DNA of 64,000 nt from an uncultured Paracoccaceae bacterium (GCA_947501555.1 CANMWG010000001.1:2294001-2358000); one strand, 5' to 3'. Counted from the first letter of the stretch, positions 1-9,075 are shown. The notes: generated from the sequence alone by a model not told the origin. Numbers and translations: made by a program.

Positions 1-620
1 ATATAAGGATCGACCTTGTCCTTCATGTCACCAGGCAGGTAGCCTAGCTTTTCGCCCGCCTCGACGGCAGGACGGGACAGGATGATCTTATCCACATGGC
101 CGCTGATCAACATATTCACACCCACGGCGACAGCTAGATAGGTCTTACCGGTGCCCGCAGGACCAATGCCAAAGGCCAGTTCCTTGTCGAACAGGGATTT
201 CACATAGGCCTTCTGGGCATCCGTGCGCGGTTCAATCAGCTTCTTGCGGGTCTTGATCTCAACGCGGGATGTCTCGCCCTTGAACAACTCAGCCTGATCG
301 TCGCCAGCTTGCGGGTCAAACATATCGTCATTGCCCATACGCAATTCACGGTCCAGATCGCCCGGCTCGAGGGTGCGGCCCGCCTCAAGACGGCTGTAGA
401 GTGCCTGCAACACCTTCACAGCATCCATACGTGAGGGTTCATCACCGATCACAGCCAATTGGTTGCCGCGGCGCAGTATCTGGACGCTCAGCTTTTCTTC
501 GATGGTGGTGAGATTGCGGTCATATTCGCCGCAAAGATCAATCAGCAGAAAGTTGTCGGGAAATTCCAACAGGGATTCAGTGACGGCATCAGCGGGTGGG
601 GTCAGGGCACCAGTGGCCAA
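1..620 (-). CDS. phoH: PhoH-family ATPase, 3' end outside window
   Basis: Partial gene read leftwards out of the window, about 206 codons visible. PhoH-like proteins are cytoplasmic P-loop ATPases, often linked to RNA metabolism together with YbeY. The Walker A motif GPAGTGKT lies near residue 155 and is followed by the conserved segment SRPAVEAGEKLGYLPGD. I place the start at a TTG at 620, because AAAGGAG ends 6 nt upstream and the residues after it match the usual N-terminal region. It lies just downstream of miaB and a small hypothetical gene on the same strand, the usual alphaproteobacterial arrangement; ybeY would be expected next, outside the window. The family call is secure, the TTG start less so. 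Confidence 0.92.
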   Translation of the reverse strand, partial: MATGALTPPADAVTESLLEFPDNFLLIDLCGEYDRNLTTIEEKLSVQILRRGNQLAVIGDEPSRMDAVKVLQALYSRLEAGRTLEPGDLDRELRMGNDDMFDPQAGDDQAELFKGETSRVEIKTRKKLIEPRTDAQKAYVKSLFDKELAFGIGPAGTGKTYLAVAVGVNMLISGHVDKIILSRPAVEAGEKLGYLPGDMKDKVDPY

Positions 621-695
621 ACAGCTCTCCTTTGAGTCTTTATGCCTGTAGCTTGGCAAGGGAATGCTGCGGGTGCAAGACAGTTGGTAGGATTG

Positions 696-1139
696 TTACG
701 AAATACCGGCGACAAACGCATCGTCTAAGCTCTCAGATGTTTGAAAATCCAAACCTAAGACGCGTGGGGCATCGAGAGTCTTCGATATATCATCCGACAT
801 ATCCGAGACAGTGATCGGATTGGTCGGCCGCAATATGCGACGATAAGGTCCTTTCCAGTGTACCCAATCGTAAATGAACAGCCCACGGTTTGCCATTTCC
901 TTCCATTCCAAGCAATGCCCGGCACCATGGCTTTCCTCAACGTGAGAGCCTCGGACTGGTAGTAAAGCAAGCAAATCTTCCAGAGTATCAGCCCAGTTTG
1001 CATGGGCATCTTGTCCAGCGCGTAAGGCTCTCGGCACCGCACCATAGCCAGCGGTTGCGAACAATGCGAGTTGGAAACCTTGGTCAGTCAGGAACCAGTC
1101 AAATTCCCGCCCTTCGGTCGGACTTCCGAGCTCAGGCAA
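696..1139 (-). CDS. Conserved hypothetical protein downstream of miaB
   Basis: A 147-residue protein that I cannot assign to a characterised family. It starts at ATG 1139 and overlaps the 3' end of miaB (stop at 1132) by 8 bp, so it is very probably translationally coupled to it. It contains no transmembrane segment, signal peptide or obvious catalytic motif. It is rich in Trp and Asp, with a [14 protein letters not shown] segment near the middle. Position and strand suggest a miaB–hypothetical–phoH operon. The reading frame is supported by the tight overlap and by a normal amino acid composition. Confidence 0.7.
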   Translation of the reverse strand: MPELGSPTEGREFDWFLTDQGFQLALFATAGYGAVPRALRAGQDAHANWADTLEDLLALLPVRGSHVEESHGAGHCLEWKEMANRGLFIYDWVHWKGPYRRILRPTNPITVSDMSDDISKTLDAPRVLGLDFQTSESLDDAFVAGIS

Positions 1140-2442
1140 TCAACTCACCCTTCAGCGAATTCGAACTATCGTCCACGATTTTCACCCGACACACAGTGCC
1201 CAACACATCCACCGGTGCCTCGGCGAAGACGGCATGCAAATACTCTGACTTCCCGATCATCTGGCCCTCTTCCCGGCCCGCTTTCTCAAACAGTACCTTC
1301 ACTTCGCGGCCCACCATAGAGGCCTGCGTCGCCTGCTGCTGCTCACGCAGCAACGCTTGCAAGCGTTGCAAGCGCTCATTCATCACATCCTCGGGTAGCT
1401 GCGGCTTTTCGGCGGCGGGCGTCCCCGGACGGGTCGAATATTTGAACGAATAGGCCTGCCCGTAATGCACATCACGGACCAACTTCATGGTGTCTTCGAA
1501 ATCCGCATCCGTCTCACCGGGAAAGCCCACGATAAAGTCCCCCGACAGCAACAAATCCGGACGAGCGGCGCGAATACGTTCAATCAAACGCAAATAACCC
1601 TCCGCGGTATGCTTGCGGTTCATCGCCTTCAAAATCCGGTCTGAGCCCGACTGGACCGGCAAATGCAGATAGGGCATCAGCTTGTCACAGGTGCCATGGG
1701 CGTCGATTAAGGCGTCGTCCATGTCGTTGGGATGCGAGGTGGTGAAGCGAATACGCTCTAACCCGTCGACCTGATCGAGGGCCCAGATCAGGCCAGCCAA
1801 GCCGCCCTCATGCCCATGATAAGCGTTCACATTCTGGCCAAGCAGGGTGATTTCGCGGACGCCCGCCTCAACCAATTCCTGCGCCTCGCGGATCACACGA
1901 TCCGCCGGGCGGGACACCTCTGCGCCACGGGTATAAGGAACCACACAGAAAGCGCAGAACTTGTCGCAGCCTTCCTGCACGGTCAGAAATGCGGTTGGGC
2001 CGCGCTTGGCCTTGCTGCGTTTTTTCAGGGTCTCAAACTTGTCGTCGTCAGGAAAATCAGTGTCCAGGGCCTTGGCACCCGTCTGCACCACATCATCCAT
2101 TGCTGGCAGACGGTGATAGCTTTGCGGGCCAACAACCAGATCAACCAGTGGTTGGCGGCGCATGATTTCTTCGCCCTCAGCCTGGGCCACGCAGCCTGCG
2201 ACACCAATCTTCAGATCAGGGTTTTCCGCCTTGAGGCCCTTGAAACGACCCAATTCGGAATAGACCTTTTCGGCGGCCTTTTCGCGGATATGGCAGGTAT
2301 TGAGCAGAATCATATCCGCATCGTCAGGGGTCTGGGTTTCGACATACCCTTTGCCGCCCAGCGCCTCAGCCATGCGTTCGCTGTCATAGACATTCATCTG
2401 GCAACCGTAGGTCTTGATAAATAGCTTCTTGGGCGCTGACAT
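1132..2442 (-). CDS. miaB: tRNA-2-methylthio-N6-dimethylallyladenosine synthase MiaB
   Basis: Radical-SAM methylthiotransferase that turns i6A37 into ms2i6A37 in tRNAs reading UNN codons. The 436 residues match the family length. Visible features are the N-terminal UPF0004 domain with cysteines in YGCQMN, NTCHIRE and GCVAQ, which ligate the auxiliary 4Fe-4S cluster. The radical-SAM triad is CDKFCAFC near residue 160, followed by the TRAM-type C-terminal region. It heads an operon with the next hypothetical gene and phoH on the minus strand. The start ATG at 2442 gives the standard [12 protein letters not shown] beginning. Confidence 0.97.
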   Translation of the reverse strand: MSAPKKLFIKTYGCQMNVYDSERMAEALGGKGYVETQTPDDADMILLNTCHIREKAAEKVYSELGRFKGLKAENPDLKIGVAGCVAQAEGEEIMRRQPLVDLVVGPQSYHRLPAMDDVVQTGAKALDTDFPDDDKFETLKKRSKAKRGPTAFLTVQEGCDKFCAFCVVPYTRGAEVSRPADRVIREAQELVEAGVREITLLGQNVNAYHGHEGGLAGLIWALDQVDGLERIRFTTSHPNDMDDALIDAHGTCDKLMPYLHLPVQSGSDRILKAMNRKHTAEGYLRLIERIRAARPDLLLSGDFIVGFPGETDADFEDTMKLVRDVHYGQAYSFKYSTRPGTPAAEKPQLPEDVMNERLQRLQALLREQQQATQASMVGREVKVLFEKAGREEGQMIGKSEYLHAVFAEAPVDVLGTVCRVKIVDDSSNSLKGELIA

Positions 2443-2553
2443 GGTGGAGCTCGCAATGCTGGGTGGATCGGGCGTCTTCTACCGGGTCATCGCACCGCTT
2501 GCAATGCAGCGCGATATGACCGAATTTGGGGCCTGCCCCAACCGGACCAATTG

Positions 2554-3420
2554 ATGACCCACTTCTCTTCTCTTGCAACATTCACTGACACGCTCAAAGG
2601 GGCGCCAGGCAAAGGACCACTGGCCCTGATCCTGCTTGAGGATGAGGTTGAGATTGAAAGCACGCTCCAACACCACCTGGGCTTGGGCTTTGGACAAATC
2701 ATCGCCTTCTGCACGCCCGAAATGCCCATACCAAACACCGTGGCTGATCACATCCACCGCGTGGATTTTGACGTTAGCACACAAGACGCAATATGCACGA
2801 TTGTGAACGCGGTGATCCCGGCGGCCACAGGGCATTGGATCTACACCTGCTACAACGCCGAGTACGTGATCTATCCTTTCAGCGAAGACCGGAGCGTCGG
2901 CGAAATGCTGGGGTTTGTCACGGAGGAACGGCGGGACGTTGTGGCAAGCTACGTTATTGATCTTTATGCGGGGGATTTGGCGCAGCACCCCAACGGGGTC
3001 GCAACCGATGATGCGTTCTTCGATAAATCCGGATACTACGCTTTAGCACGAACTGATGCTGAGGGCGAAACGCTGGACAGGCAAATGAATGTGTTTGGCG
3101 GGTTGCGCTGGCGGTTCGAAGAGCACATTGCGACAGATCGGCGGCGCATTGATCGCATATCGTTTTTTCGGTGCAAACCAGAACTTGTGATGTTGCCTGA
3201 TCGAACGTTCAACGCGCCGGAATACAACACGATTGCCTGTCCCTGGCACAATAGCCTTACTGCGGCGGTGGGGTCATTCCGGACGGCGAAAGCACTGCGG
3301 CGAAACCCTGGCAGCCGGCAGATGATTGACAGTTTCCGCTGGCGGCAATCCGAGAGATTTAGCTGGCGGGCGCAGCAATTGCTCGATTTGGGACTAATTG
3401 AACCGGGGCAGTGGTTCTAG
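2554..3420 (+). CDS. Conserved hypothetical protein
   Basis: A soluble protein of 288 residues transcribed divergently from miaB. I do not recognise a characterised family with certainty. The N-terminal half (LALILLEDEVEIESTL, then ATGHWIYTCYNAEYVIYPF) recalls the fold of small glycosyltransferase-2-like proteins, but no clear DXD catalytic motif stands out. I chose ATG 2554 over a TTG three bases upstream. Its stop codon (3418–3420) sits just before a REP palindrome, and the 3' end of the convergent RAYT gene overlaps its last 62 bp. Codon usage matches the neighbouring core genes. Confidence 0.7.
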   Translation: MTHFSSLATFTDTLKGAPGKGPLALILLEDEVEIESTLQHHLGLGFGQIIAFCTPEMPIPNTVADHIHRVDFDVSTQDAICTIVNAVIPAATGHWIYTCYNAEYVIYPFSEDRSVGEMLGFVTEERRDVVASYVIDLYAGDLAQHPNGVATDDAFFDKSGYYALARTDAEGETLDRQMNVFGGLRWRFEEHIATDRRRIDRISFFRCKPELVMLPDRTFNAPEYNTIACPWHNSLTAAVGSFRTAKALRRNPGSRQMIDSFRWRQSERFSWRAQQLLDLGLIEPGQWF

Positions 3421-3904
3421 GGGGGGATGGGTCAAGACCCATCTTACGCACAGCCAAGGACCCATAGGGCCAATCGCTGGCCTTCTTGACAAGTCCAGCC
3501 TGTACCGGGGCTGTAGCGATGACATGCATATGCCGGTCGTAATCGGCGATGTCCCTGATCACATGTTCCCAAAAACGACGCTGCCAGATCCCTTTTTCAC
3601 CGCGGCGGCGCTGGCTGGACGATATGTAGTCGGGCGACGCAACATGGCGGGAGAAGGTGGATTTGATCAACCGCCAACGTTTTGAGAAATCCGCGTCACC
3701 TGCTGGTAGGCGCCAGATCATATGGGTCTGATTGGGCAATACCACAGCGGCAGCAATCTCAAACGGCCAGCGTTTCATACACAGGCGGGTCGCACTGCGA
3801 AGCAAGTCAATCTCTTGGACCAATAGGTCCGAGGCTGGGTTCTGCAAACGTGCAGTGAAGAAATAAGTGCCGCCCGGCACATATCTGCGGGTGTAATTTG
3901 TCAT
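3359..3904 (-). CDS. REP-associated tyrosine transposase (RAYT), catalytic residues altered
   Basis: Y1/HUH-like transposase of the REP-associated family. The typical beginning YTRRYVPGGTYFFTARL, the WP(F)xI..A.VVLPNxTHMIW core and the WEHVIRDIADYDRH region are all present. In family members the core reads PNHxH or PDHxH; here it is PNQTH (Q59, H61), so one HUH histidine is lost. The DYIHxNPV segment that normally carries the catalytic Tyr reads HVIATAPV. REP palindromes flank the gene, and the last 30 codons run through REP copy 1 into the convergent gene. I chose ATG 3904, which gives the usual N-terminus; 181 residues. Probably an intact frame for an inactive enzyme. Confidence 0.85.
   Translation of the reverse strand: MTNYTRRYVPGGTYFFTARLQNPASDLLVQEIDLLRSATRLCMKRWPFEIAAAVVLPNQTHMIWRLPAGDADFSKRWRLIKSTFSRHVASPDYISSSQRRRGEKGIWQRRFWEHVIRDIADYDRHMHVIATAPVQAGLVKKASDWPYGSLAVRKMGLDPSPPRTTAPVQLVPNRAIAAPAS
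3426..3443. repeat. REP-like palindrome (RAYT-associated), copy 1
   Basis: The sequence GATGGGTCAAGACCCATC forms an 8-bp stem with a 2-nt loop and is followed by TTACG. The same palindrome with the same tail occurs at 24,639, and a close relative lies at the other end of the RAYT gene (3955–3980). It sits between the stop codon of the preceding gene and the RAYT gene, and the last codons of RAYT are read through it. REP elements of this type are mobilised by RAYT proteins and often act as transcript 3' ends. Confidence 0.8.
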
Positions 3905-3954
3905 TGAGCCAACCTGCACCGGCAAGGTTAATGGCCCGTAAACGCCAGCGGTCC

Positions 3955-3980
3955 GTAAGATGGGTTTAAACCCATCCTAC
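3955..3980. repeat. REP-like palindrome (RAYT-associated), copy 2
   Basis: A core of GATGGGTTTAAACCCATC (3959–3976) is a perfect 18-bp palindrome, extended on both sides by GTA/TAC with one mismatch. It lies upstream of the RAYT start, and the stop codon of the next membrane protein gene (3977–3979) falls inside it. The repeat may therefore double as the 3' end of that transcript. Confidence 0.8.
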
Positions 3981-4705
3981 CGTCGTGAATGCACCGTATC
4001 CTCATCATCAACAACGGGCGTGCGGGCAGCAAGACGGATCAACGTAATGTCTGCCTGGCCCTTAACCAGCCAAGACAACCCAAAGGCCCAGATACCAACC
4101 GCTTCAAACCAAAACACCAATCCGTAATCGACCACAAAGGCCTGCACCGGACCGGAGCCCAGTATCTTGATCGCCGACGCCCCAGCGATGCCAAACAGGG
4201 CCAAGACAATAGTCCACCCACAGGCCAAATAAATCCGGCGGCGGCGGGGCTTGGCCGACCGCGCGAATTTCGCCAAACAAAACACGGCCAGGCAGCTAAA
4301 AAACATCACAGCCGATGCATAATGAAAGATCGGGCTGATCCCGATCCCAACCAAATTCTGTGTCATCGTCGCAATCTGTGCGGTGGGGCTCTCATTGGGA
4401 AACAAGGCGACACCAAAGGCAGAAACCCCAGCCACTGTCCCCAGCCAATCATCATTGATGTATTCGTCCTGACTGCGGCCATAGCCACGATAACAGATCA
4501 AAAACACGCCAATCGCACAAAGGGTGCCAACAAAAATGTCGCGATAAGTCGTGTGGTAGAAATCACTGATCGACGGCTCAATCCGGTGATAATCGGTCAA
4601 GCCACCAATGATCAGAACGCAAGGCAACGTCATGCCCAAGACACCTAACGCGGTGCGCACCCTATGATAGGACAGAACCATATCCTTGCGGTGTTGTTCG
4701 GCCAT
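3977..4705 (-). CDS. Polytopic inner membrane protein of unknown function
   Basis: About 242 residues from ATG 4705. I count six to seven hydrophobic segments, for example TALGVLGMTLPCVLIIGGL, IFVGTLCAIGVFLICY, ASAVMFFSCLAVFCLAKF, WTIVLALFGIAGASAIKI and YGLVFWFEAVGIWAFGLSWL. No catalytic motif is recognisable; the layout is reminiscent of DUF998-like membrane proteins, but I am not certain. The stop codon lies inside REP copy 2. The C-terminal tail is charged (VVDDEDTVHSRR). It reads on the same strand as irr but is separated from it by about 90 bp. Confidence 0.72.
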   Translation of the reverse strand: MAEQHRKDMVLSYHRVRTALGVLGMTLPCVLIIGGLTDYHRIEPSISDFYHTTYRDIFVGTLCAIGVFLICYRGYGRSQDEYINDDWLGTVAGVSAFGVALFPNESPTAQIATMTQNLVGIGISPIFHYASAVMFFSCLAVFCLAKFARSAKPRRRRIYLACGWTIVLALFGIAGASAIKILGSGPVQAFVVDYGLVFWFEAVGIWAFGLSWLVKGQADITLIRLAARTPVVDDEDTVHSRR

Positions 4706-4797
4706 CCCAGCCCCCAAAGATCAAATCATGAAATCGATAAGACCATGAGACGACAAATGCCGTGGCGCAAGTCAGCTCCCTCGACGCGCCAAGAGTT

Positions 4798-5214
4798 TCA
4801 GGTGCGGCGTAACCGGATAACCACATCAACCGATGCGATCTCGGCCCCATCAGGGGCCGTCGGCAACCGGCTGATTTCCAGCTGTTCGGCAGGTGCATCG
4901 GTCAACCGTGCACTGTCTTCCCAATAAAAATGCGGATGGTCTGTCATATTCGTATCAAAGTAGCTCTTCGATCCGTCCACTGTGATCTCACGCATCAGCC
5001 CGGCATCACAGAATGCACGCAAAGTATTATAAACAGTGGCCAAAGACACTTTTTCATCGGCCTGCGATGCAGCATCAAACAGGCTTTCGGCAGTCACATG
5101 GCGGTCATTGCCATCGCCGACCAAAAGATTGGCCAAGGTCATGCGTTGACGGGTCGGGCGAAGCCCGGCGCCGGCCAACCAGTTTGCACTGCGGTCTGTT
5201 TCACTCTCTGTCAT
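4798..5214 (-). CDS. irr: Iron response regulator Irr (Fur superfamily)
   Basis: A 138-residue Fur-superfamily transcription regulator. The DNA-binding part carries GLRPTRQRMTLANLL and the recognition-helix region SLATVYNTLRAFCDAGL. The Irr-type heme/metal region is TDHPHFYWED, rather than the HHxHxxC arrangement of Fur. Irr controls iron and heme genes and is destabilised by heme in alphaproteobacteria. It is divergent from fabA across a 154-bp intergenic region, an arrangement common in Rhodobacteraceae. The family call is firm; the heme regulation is inferred from the family. Confidence 0.9.
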   Translation of the reverse strand: MTESETDRSANWLAGAGLRPTRQRMTLANLLVGDGNDRHVTAESLFDAASQADEKVSLATVYNTLRAFCDAGLMREITVDGSKSYFDTNMTDHPHFYWEDSARLTDAPAEQLEISRLPTAPDGAEIASVDVVIRLRRT

Positions 5215-5368
5215 GGTCGCTCTTATCGCTGCCTTTCCTTACAATATGGGGCAATTGCCGCCCGGATCAATTGCAAATCAGTCGCAACGGCACAAAACCA
5301 CCGCAGGCTTGCCCTTATTAAGCACGCAGTGCTAGAGGTGACATATCGCAGCAGACAAAAATGAGACC

Positions 5369-5884
5369 ATGGATATGGCAGACTTTCCTTCCAGTTTTGA
5401 CAAAGATGACCTGTTGAAATGCGCGCGAGGAGAGCTCTTCGGCCCCGGCAACGCGCAATTGCCGGCACCACCTATGCTGATGATGGACCGGATCACCGAA
5501 ATTTCGGGCGACGGTGGGGCGCATGGCAAAGGGCACGTGCTGGCCGAATTTGATATCACGCCGGATCTATGGTTCTTCGATTGCCACTTCCCCGGCAACC
5601 CGATCATGCCAGGATGTCTGGGGCTGGACGGGCTATGGCAACTGACGGGCTTCAACCTCGGCTGGCGCGGCTGGCAAGGACGCGGCTACGCCCTTGGCGT
5701 GGGCGAAGTAAAATTGACAGGTATGGTCCGGCCCGACCGTAAGATGCTGACCTATAAGATCGATTTTACCAAGGCGATCCAAACGCGGCGTCTGACCATG
5801 GGCGTGGCCGACGGGATCGTCGAAGCGGATGGTGAGGTTATCTATCAGGTGAAAGACATGAAGGTCGCGCTATCGGAAAACTAG
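5369..5884 (+). CDS. fabA: 3-hydroxydecanoyl-ACP dehydratase FabA
   Basis: Bifunctional dehydratase/isomerase that forms trans-2- and cis-3-decenoyl-ACP, the branch point for unsaturated fatty acids. It has 171 residues as in E. coli. The catalytic His73 lies in [12 protein letters not shown] and Asp87 in LGLDGLWQL; both match the family positions. Its partner FabB is usually adjacent, but here fabB lies 7 kb downstream beyond IS remnants and chemotaxis genes. It is divergent from irr. ATG 5369 gives the standard length. Confidence 0.97.
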   Translation: MDMADFPSSFDKDDLLKCARGELFGPGNAQLPAPPMLMMDRITEISGDGGAHGKGHVLAEFDITPDLWFFDCHFPGNPIMPGCLGLDGLWQLTGFNLGWRGWQGRGYALGVGEVKLTGMVRPDRKMLTYKIDFTKAIQTRRLTMGVADGIVEADGEVIYQVKDMKVALSEN

Positions 5885-5956
5885 GCTCAAGGCCCACCAT
5901 CCGGCTTGAAGCTGAACTTGTATCATGATTCGCGAGCCCATAGGTTGCGGGCACCA

Positions 5957-6610
5957 TTGAGCAATATTTTCTGGTCAACAGCAGCGCAGATGGTGCGGCA
6001 TCAACCATTCTTTCCAAAGAGCTGAGGTCGATGATAAATATGTTCTGAGCGACATTTTCTTCATCAGCCGCAGCGGCTTTCAATCGATTTATGTGCCCAA
6101 AGACTATGGCCTAGCCAAGACATTTCATAACCTCTGGAAGCGTAGGCGCAGCTGATAACCGGGCTGGCTAAGGACGCTTCCGACAATATGACAATCTCGT
6201 TCCTCTGTGATCAAAACGACACTGCGATTGCCCGGCACTGATTCCACGGTTTCATCAATGCCTGACTTTGCTCAGCGGCCAATCAGATACTGAATGGTTG
6301 CTTACCGACCAAGGATATGAAGTCAACTGGCCCCTCGCAGCCTTGGCAAACCGAAAAAACGCCCTGCATCCCAGGTCGCAAATCCCTCAAAAGATCGTTC
6401 GAGATTGTAAGCACCGTCACCGGTGCCGCAACCGCATCGACAGGATTTGCAGACAGCTCAAACAATGCCGAAACGTCACAATAGCATACGACCGATGCTC
6501 ATAGGTCTTGCCGCCTGAAATTGCTCTCGCCCCGGCAGTCATGTCTTGGCTATGGCTCCTACACCAAAAAAAGTTTGTTTTGGATCGCCTAAGACAGTCT
6601 AATTTCGTCT
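5957..6610 (+). pseudogene. Heavily decayed IS5-family transposase
   Basis: No continuous frame survives, but translated fragments align in order with single-ORF IS5-type transposases. These are SNIFWSTAAQMVRHQPFFPK (from 5960), then after a frameshift VLSDIFFISRSG and VPKDYGLAKTFHNLWKR (to about 6155). After a missing middle come EWLLTDQGYEVNW (about 6290) and CIPGRKSLKR in another frame. The last are RNRIDRICRQLKQCRN and AYDRCS, stop, IALAPAVMSWLW (to about 6560). The initiator would be TTG at 5957. Several frameshifts, in-frame stops and a central deletion show an old, dead insertion between fabA and the IS3 element. Confidence 0.85.
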
Positions 6611-6820
6611 TGATTTGGTGGGTGCACCGGTGATTGCACCAGCTTTCCGGCGACGGCTGTAATGGCAAGTTTGTAAGGACTTTCAACTACGCGAAGCTGA
6701 TCTGCATTTGTTTTTGGAAGGGGTTGAGATGACAGGCACAAAAGGGCGGCATGGCACAGGAACGCCGCAAGAATCGCCTTTGACTTCCGACACTGACCTG
6801 CCCCCCCAAGTCTCCCTCAT

Positions 6821-7770
6821 TCAAAACGAGAGTTTGCGAGTCTGGTTTTCATATTCTTCGTCGTTGGTTTGGGCAAGCGGGCCGGGCGTGGAGCCCTCAA
6901 ATTGCTCAAGCGTCCGGCGCGCTTGTGCGGGCGTTTGGTTTCCGAGAGATGAGTGAGGTCTGGCGTTGTTTTAGTCATATCGCCAGAGCGCCAATTTGCG
7001 GCGGGCGTCATCTAGACTGTCGAACATCTCCTCATTCAGAAGTTCATCCTGCAAACTGCCATTGAATGACCCGATGAAGGCATTCTGCTGGGGTTTGCCC
7101 GGATCAATGTAGTGCCATTCGACGCCGTTGTCGTTGGCCCACTTCAGGATCGCTCGGCTGGTGAACTCGGTTCCATTGTCACTGACAATGCCAACCGGTT
7201 TACCATAGAGCCTGACAAGCGCGTCCAGCTCTCGCGCAACACGGGCACCCGAGATGCTGGTGTCGGCCATCAAACTTAGGTTCTCGCGGCAGCAATCATC
7301 GTTCACCGCCAGAATGTGGAACCTCCGCGATGCCGCAAAGGTGTTAGACAGGAAGTCCAGTGATCCCATTGCCGGGCAGGTGATTTGGCTAAGCCAAATC
7401 TGCCGAGAGGGGGCGCTCGCTCGGCCTCAGCGCCTCAGGCATCGGTGTCCGCGACCCATGCGCCCGTTTCCGGTCCCGTCGTCTGACGCCCAACTTCTCC
7501 TCTGTGTAAAGCCGATACAGCTTTTTGTGGTTCATTACGTCCCCATCATGTTCCAGCATCACGCCGATCCGGCAATAGCCCAACCGACGCCGCTTGGCCG
7601 CGATAGCCTTCATCTCTTTGCGTATCTCAGGGTTGTCGGGCGGGCGTTCGCGCCGGACGGTTTTGGGGTCGACACCAACGAGCTTGCAGGCCCGGCGTGC
7701 GAGATGTCGTGATCCCGCATTGCTCGAAGCGCTGCGTCCCGCCGTTCGCTTGATGTCGTCAACCCTTTCC
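6821..7770 (-). pseudogene. IS3-family transposase OrfB, interrupted
   Basis: DDE integrase half of the IS3 element in three pieces. The first (7389–7613 and upstream) carries KTVRRERPPDNPEIRKEMK and LYRLYTEEKLGVRRR. The catalytic part (6971–7369) carries VSDNGTEF and [18 protein letters not shown]. The tail (6821–6970) carries NNARPHSSLGNQTPAQARR. Two lesions separate them: an extra segment of about 50 bp containing a palindrome at about 7375–7404, and a TAA at 6971–6973 replacing the Tyr codon of the usual YDYN motif. Rejoining the frames would restore a complete protein. Confidence 0.9.
7375..7404. repeat. Palindromic element inserted in IS3 orfB
   Basis: GATTTGGCTAAGCCAAATC (7382–7400) is a 9-bp perfect stem with a one-base loop, flanked by GGCAGG and TGCC that extend the hairpin with a small bulge. 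It coincides with the position where orfB gains extra codons and changes frame. That makes it look like a small inserted palindrome rather than original transposase sequence. Confidence 0.6.
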
Positions 7771-8022
7771 TAGCAAATCTTTCAGGACGACATTGTCCAG
7801 CATGGTGTCCGCCAACAGCCGCTTGAGCTTGGCGTTTTCACCTTCCAGCGCCCTCAACTTGGCAGCATCAGACACTTCCATGCCGCCATACTTCGACTTA
7901 TATTTGTAAAACCTACCCTGACTGAGGCCGTGCTTGCGGCACACCTCGGCTGTCGGCATCCCGGCTTCTTGCTCTTTGATCATCCCGACGATCTGCGCTT
8001 CCGTGAAACGGCTCTTTCGCAT
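7759..8022 (-). CDS. IS3-family transposase OrfA
   Basis: An 87-residue helix-turn-helix protein, the upstream half of an IS407-type transposase. The beginning RKSRFTEAQIVGMIKEQEAG and the HTH region AEVCRKHGLSQGRFYKYKSK are typical. The C-terminal leucine-zipper region ENAKLKRLLADTMLDN mediates multimerisation and the join to OrfB by programmed -1 frameshifting. The frame is intact, but OrfB is broken, so the element cannot move by itself. Confidence 0.92.
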   Translation of the reverse strand: MRKSRFTEAQIVGMIKEQEAGMPTAEVCRKHGLSQGRFYKYKSKYGGMEVSDAAKLRALEGENAKLKRLLADTMLDNVVLKDLLGKG

Positions 8023-8090
8023 GTGTTTGCTCCTTCAAAAGGTTGAGCAAACTCTACATCAAAACGAGGGAAGTTTCGGGGGGCAGGTCA

Positions 8091-8531
8091 TTCCCTCTGC
8101 AGATGTACGTTGTCGTCGGTGACGGCGCTCTTAACGTTATGTAAGACCCACGGCCACAAAGTGTCACCCCCAATAGCTCTGATTTATTTGCAGAAATCAG
8201 CGCTAGATCTTATGGGATGAGCTGTCCGTCAGAAGGTGCACCAAATCACTCGTCGCCCGTTATTTTGGAACCGAACCAAGCATTTGGAAATGATCACACG
8301 AAAATCCTCCTTTGAGGATCGCGGCGCCGTTCCCAGCGCAAGCCCCGGGACAAATTTGACCGCCCCACTAGCGCGGTTGTTCTGGCACCACTTTTAACCA
8401 GTATCTCTTAGCTCAGACGAAGAGGTAACAATGGCAATAAACTCGATTGCAAGTCCAATACGGCATGATTGCATTTTCATGCAAAAGCGGCCCCGTCTCA
8501 ACAACGGGAGCCTTGAGCCAACGAGTAAATA
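8091..8531. other. Non-coding stretch between IS3 element and cheD
   Basis: No convincing gene is visible in these 441 bp. The sequence is mixed in composition, holds no clear transposase remnant, and the reading frames are short. The part next to cheD lies downstream of the cheD stop codon, where a transcript end would be expected, but I find no strong hairpin followed by a T run. It may be what is left of an older insertion. Confidence 0.5.
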
Positions 8532-9068
8532 TTAAAATAGAGTAATGTCCGCGGCGACACCCGCACGCGCCGGTTCCTCTTGCTTGACTTCGGTTGGCAG
8601 CACAAACAACATCTGAGCATTCCCCGTGGTGGGCGTGAAACGGACGCGCCTTGCTTTAGTGCCACCAAGGCTTTCTCCACGACTGGGAATACCCTCAGTC
8701 GCTAAAAATTTTAGCGCAAAAGCTCCATTCTTCTGACCAATGTCACTCGCAAAATTCGACACGGCAGCCCCTCCGAAAACCTTGCTCTGCAAGGCATCGC
8801 GACTAGCCCCGGCCCGGATCAACCTGTTGATCAGCATTTCCATCGCATATGCGCCGTATTTGATGGCATTGCTATCTGTACCTTCTGCAAGCAGAAAATG
8901 GTTCATCCCTCCGACTTTCGCATGTTCGTCCCACATGCAGACCGACACACATGAACCCAAAATGGTAGTCAGGGTGACGTCCGGGTCCTTGGATATCTCA
9001 ATGGCACCCTGAATAACGGTAATATTCTGGGGTGAGTTGCGTTTTGCCGTTCCTGTTCCGGTTTCCAA
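8532..9068 (-). CDS. cheD: Chemoreceptor glutamine deamidase CheD
   Basis: CheD deamidates specific glutamines of methyl-accepting chemotaxis proteins and modulates CheC phosphatases. The catalytic Cys is in LGSCVSVCMWD and the His in GGMNHFLL, with the conserved GGAAV segment further on. The 178 residues match the family. It is the last gene of the mcp–cheB–cheD operon, 7 bp after cheB. There is no cheA, cheW, cheY or cheR here, so the products must work with a core system encoded elsewhere. Confidence 0.93.
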   Translation of the reverse strand: METGTGTAKRNSPQNITVIQGAIEISKDPDVTLTTILGSCVSVCMWDEHAKVGGMNHFLLAEGTDSNAIKYGAYAMEMLINRLIRAGASRDALQSKVFGGAAVSNFASDIGQKNGAFALKFLATEGIPSRGESLGGTKARRVRFTPTTGNAQMLFVLPTEVKQEEPARAGVAADITLF

Positions 9069-9075
9069 TTGAAAA

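Larger units (their letters stand above)
6794..8090 (-). mobile_element. IS3-family element (IS407-like), 1297 bp, defective
   Basis: The two ends are inverted repeats starting TGACCTGCCCCCC. The left end begins at 6794, the right end finishes at 8090, and the similarity continues inward for about 40 bp with mismatches (CCCTCATT…AAAACGAG against CCCTCGTTTTGATG). Inside are an intact orfA and a broken orfB on the minus strand. The 4-bp flanks differ (ACAC on the left, TTCC on the right), so I see no target duplication. That suggests an old insertion or a rearranged border. Confidence 0.88.

Noticed and set aside
890-1453. Long open frame on the plus strand across the end of miaB
   Set aside because: It lies antisense to miaB and the adjacent hypothetical gene, has no recognisable family, and is explained by GC-rich codon bias.
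6790-8094. Target-site duplication for the IS3 element
   Set aside because: The flanking 4 bp are ACAC and TTCC; no 3–5-bp direct repeat is present at the ends.
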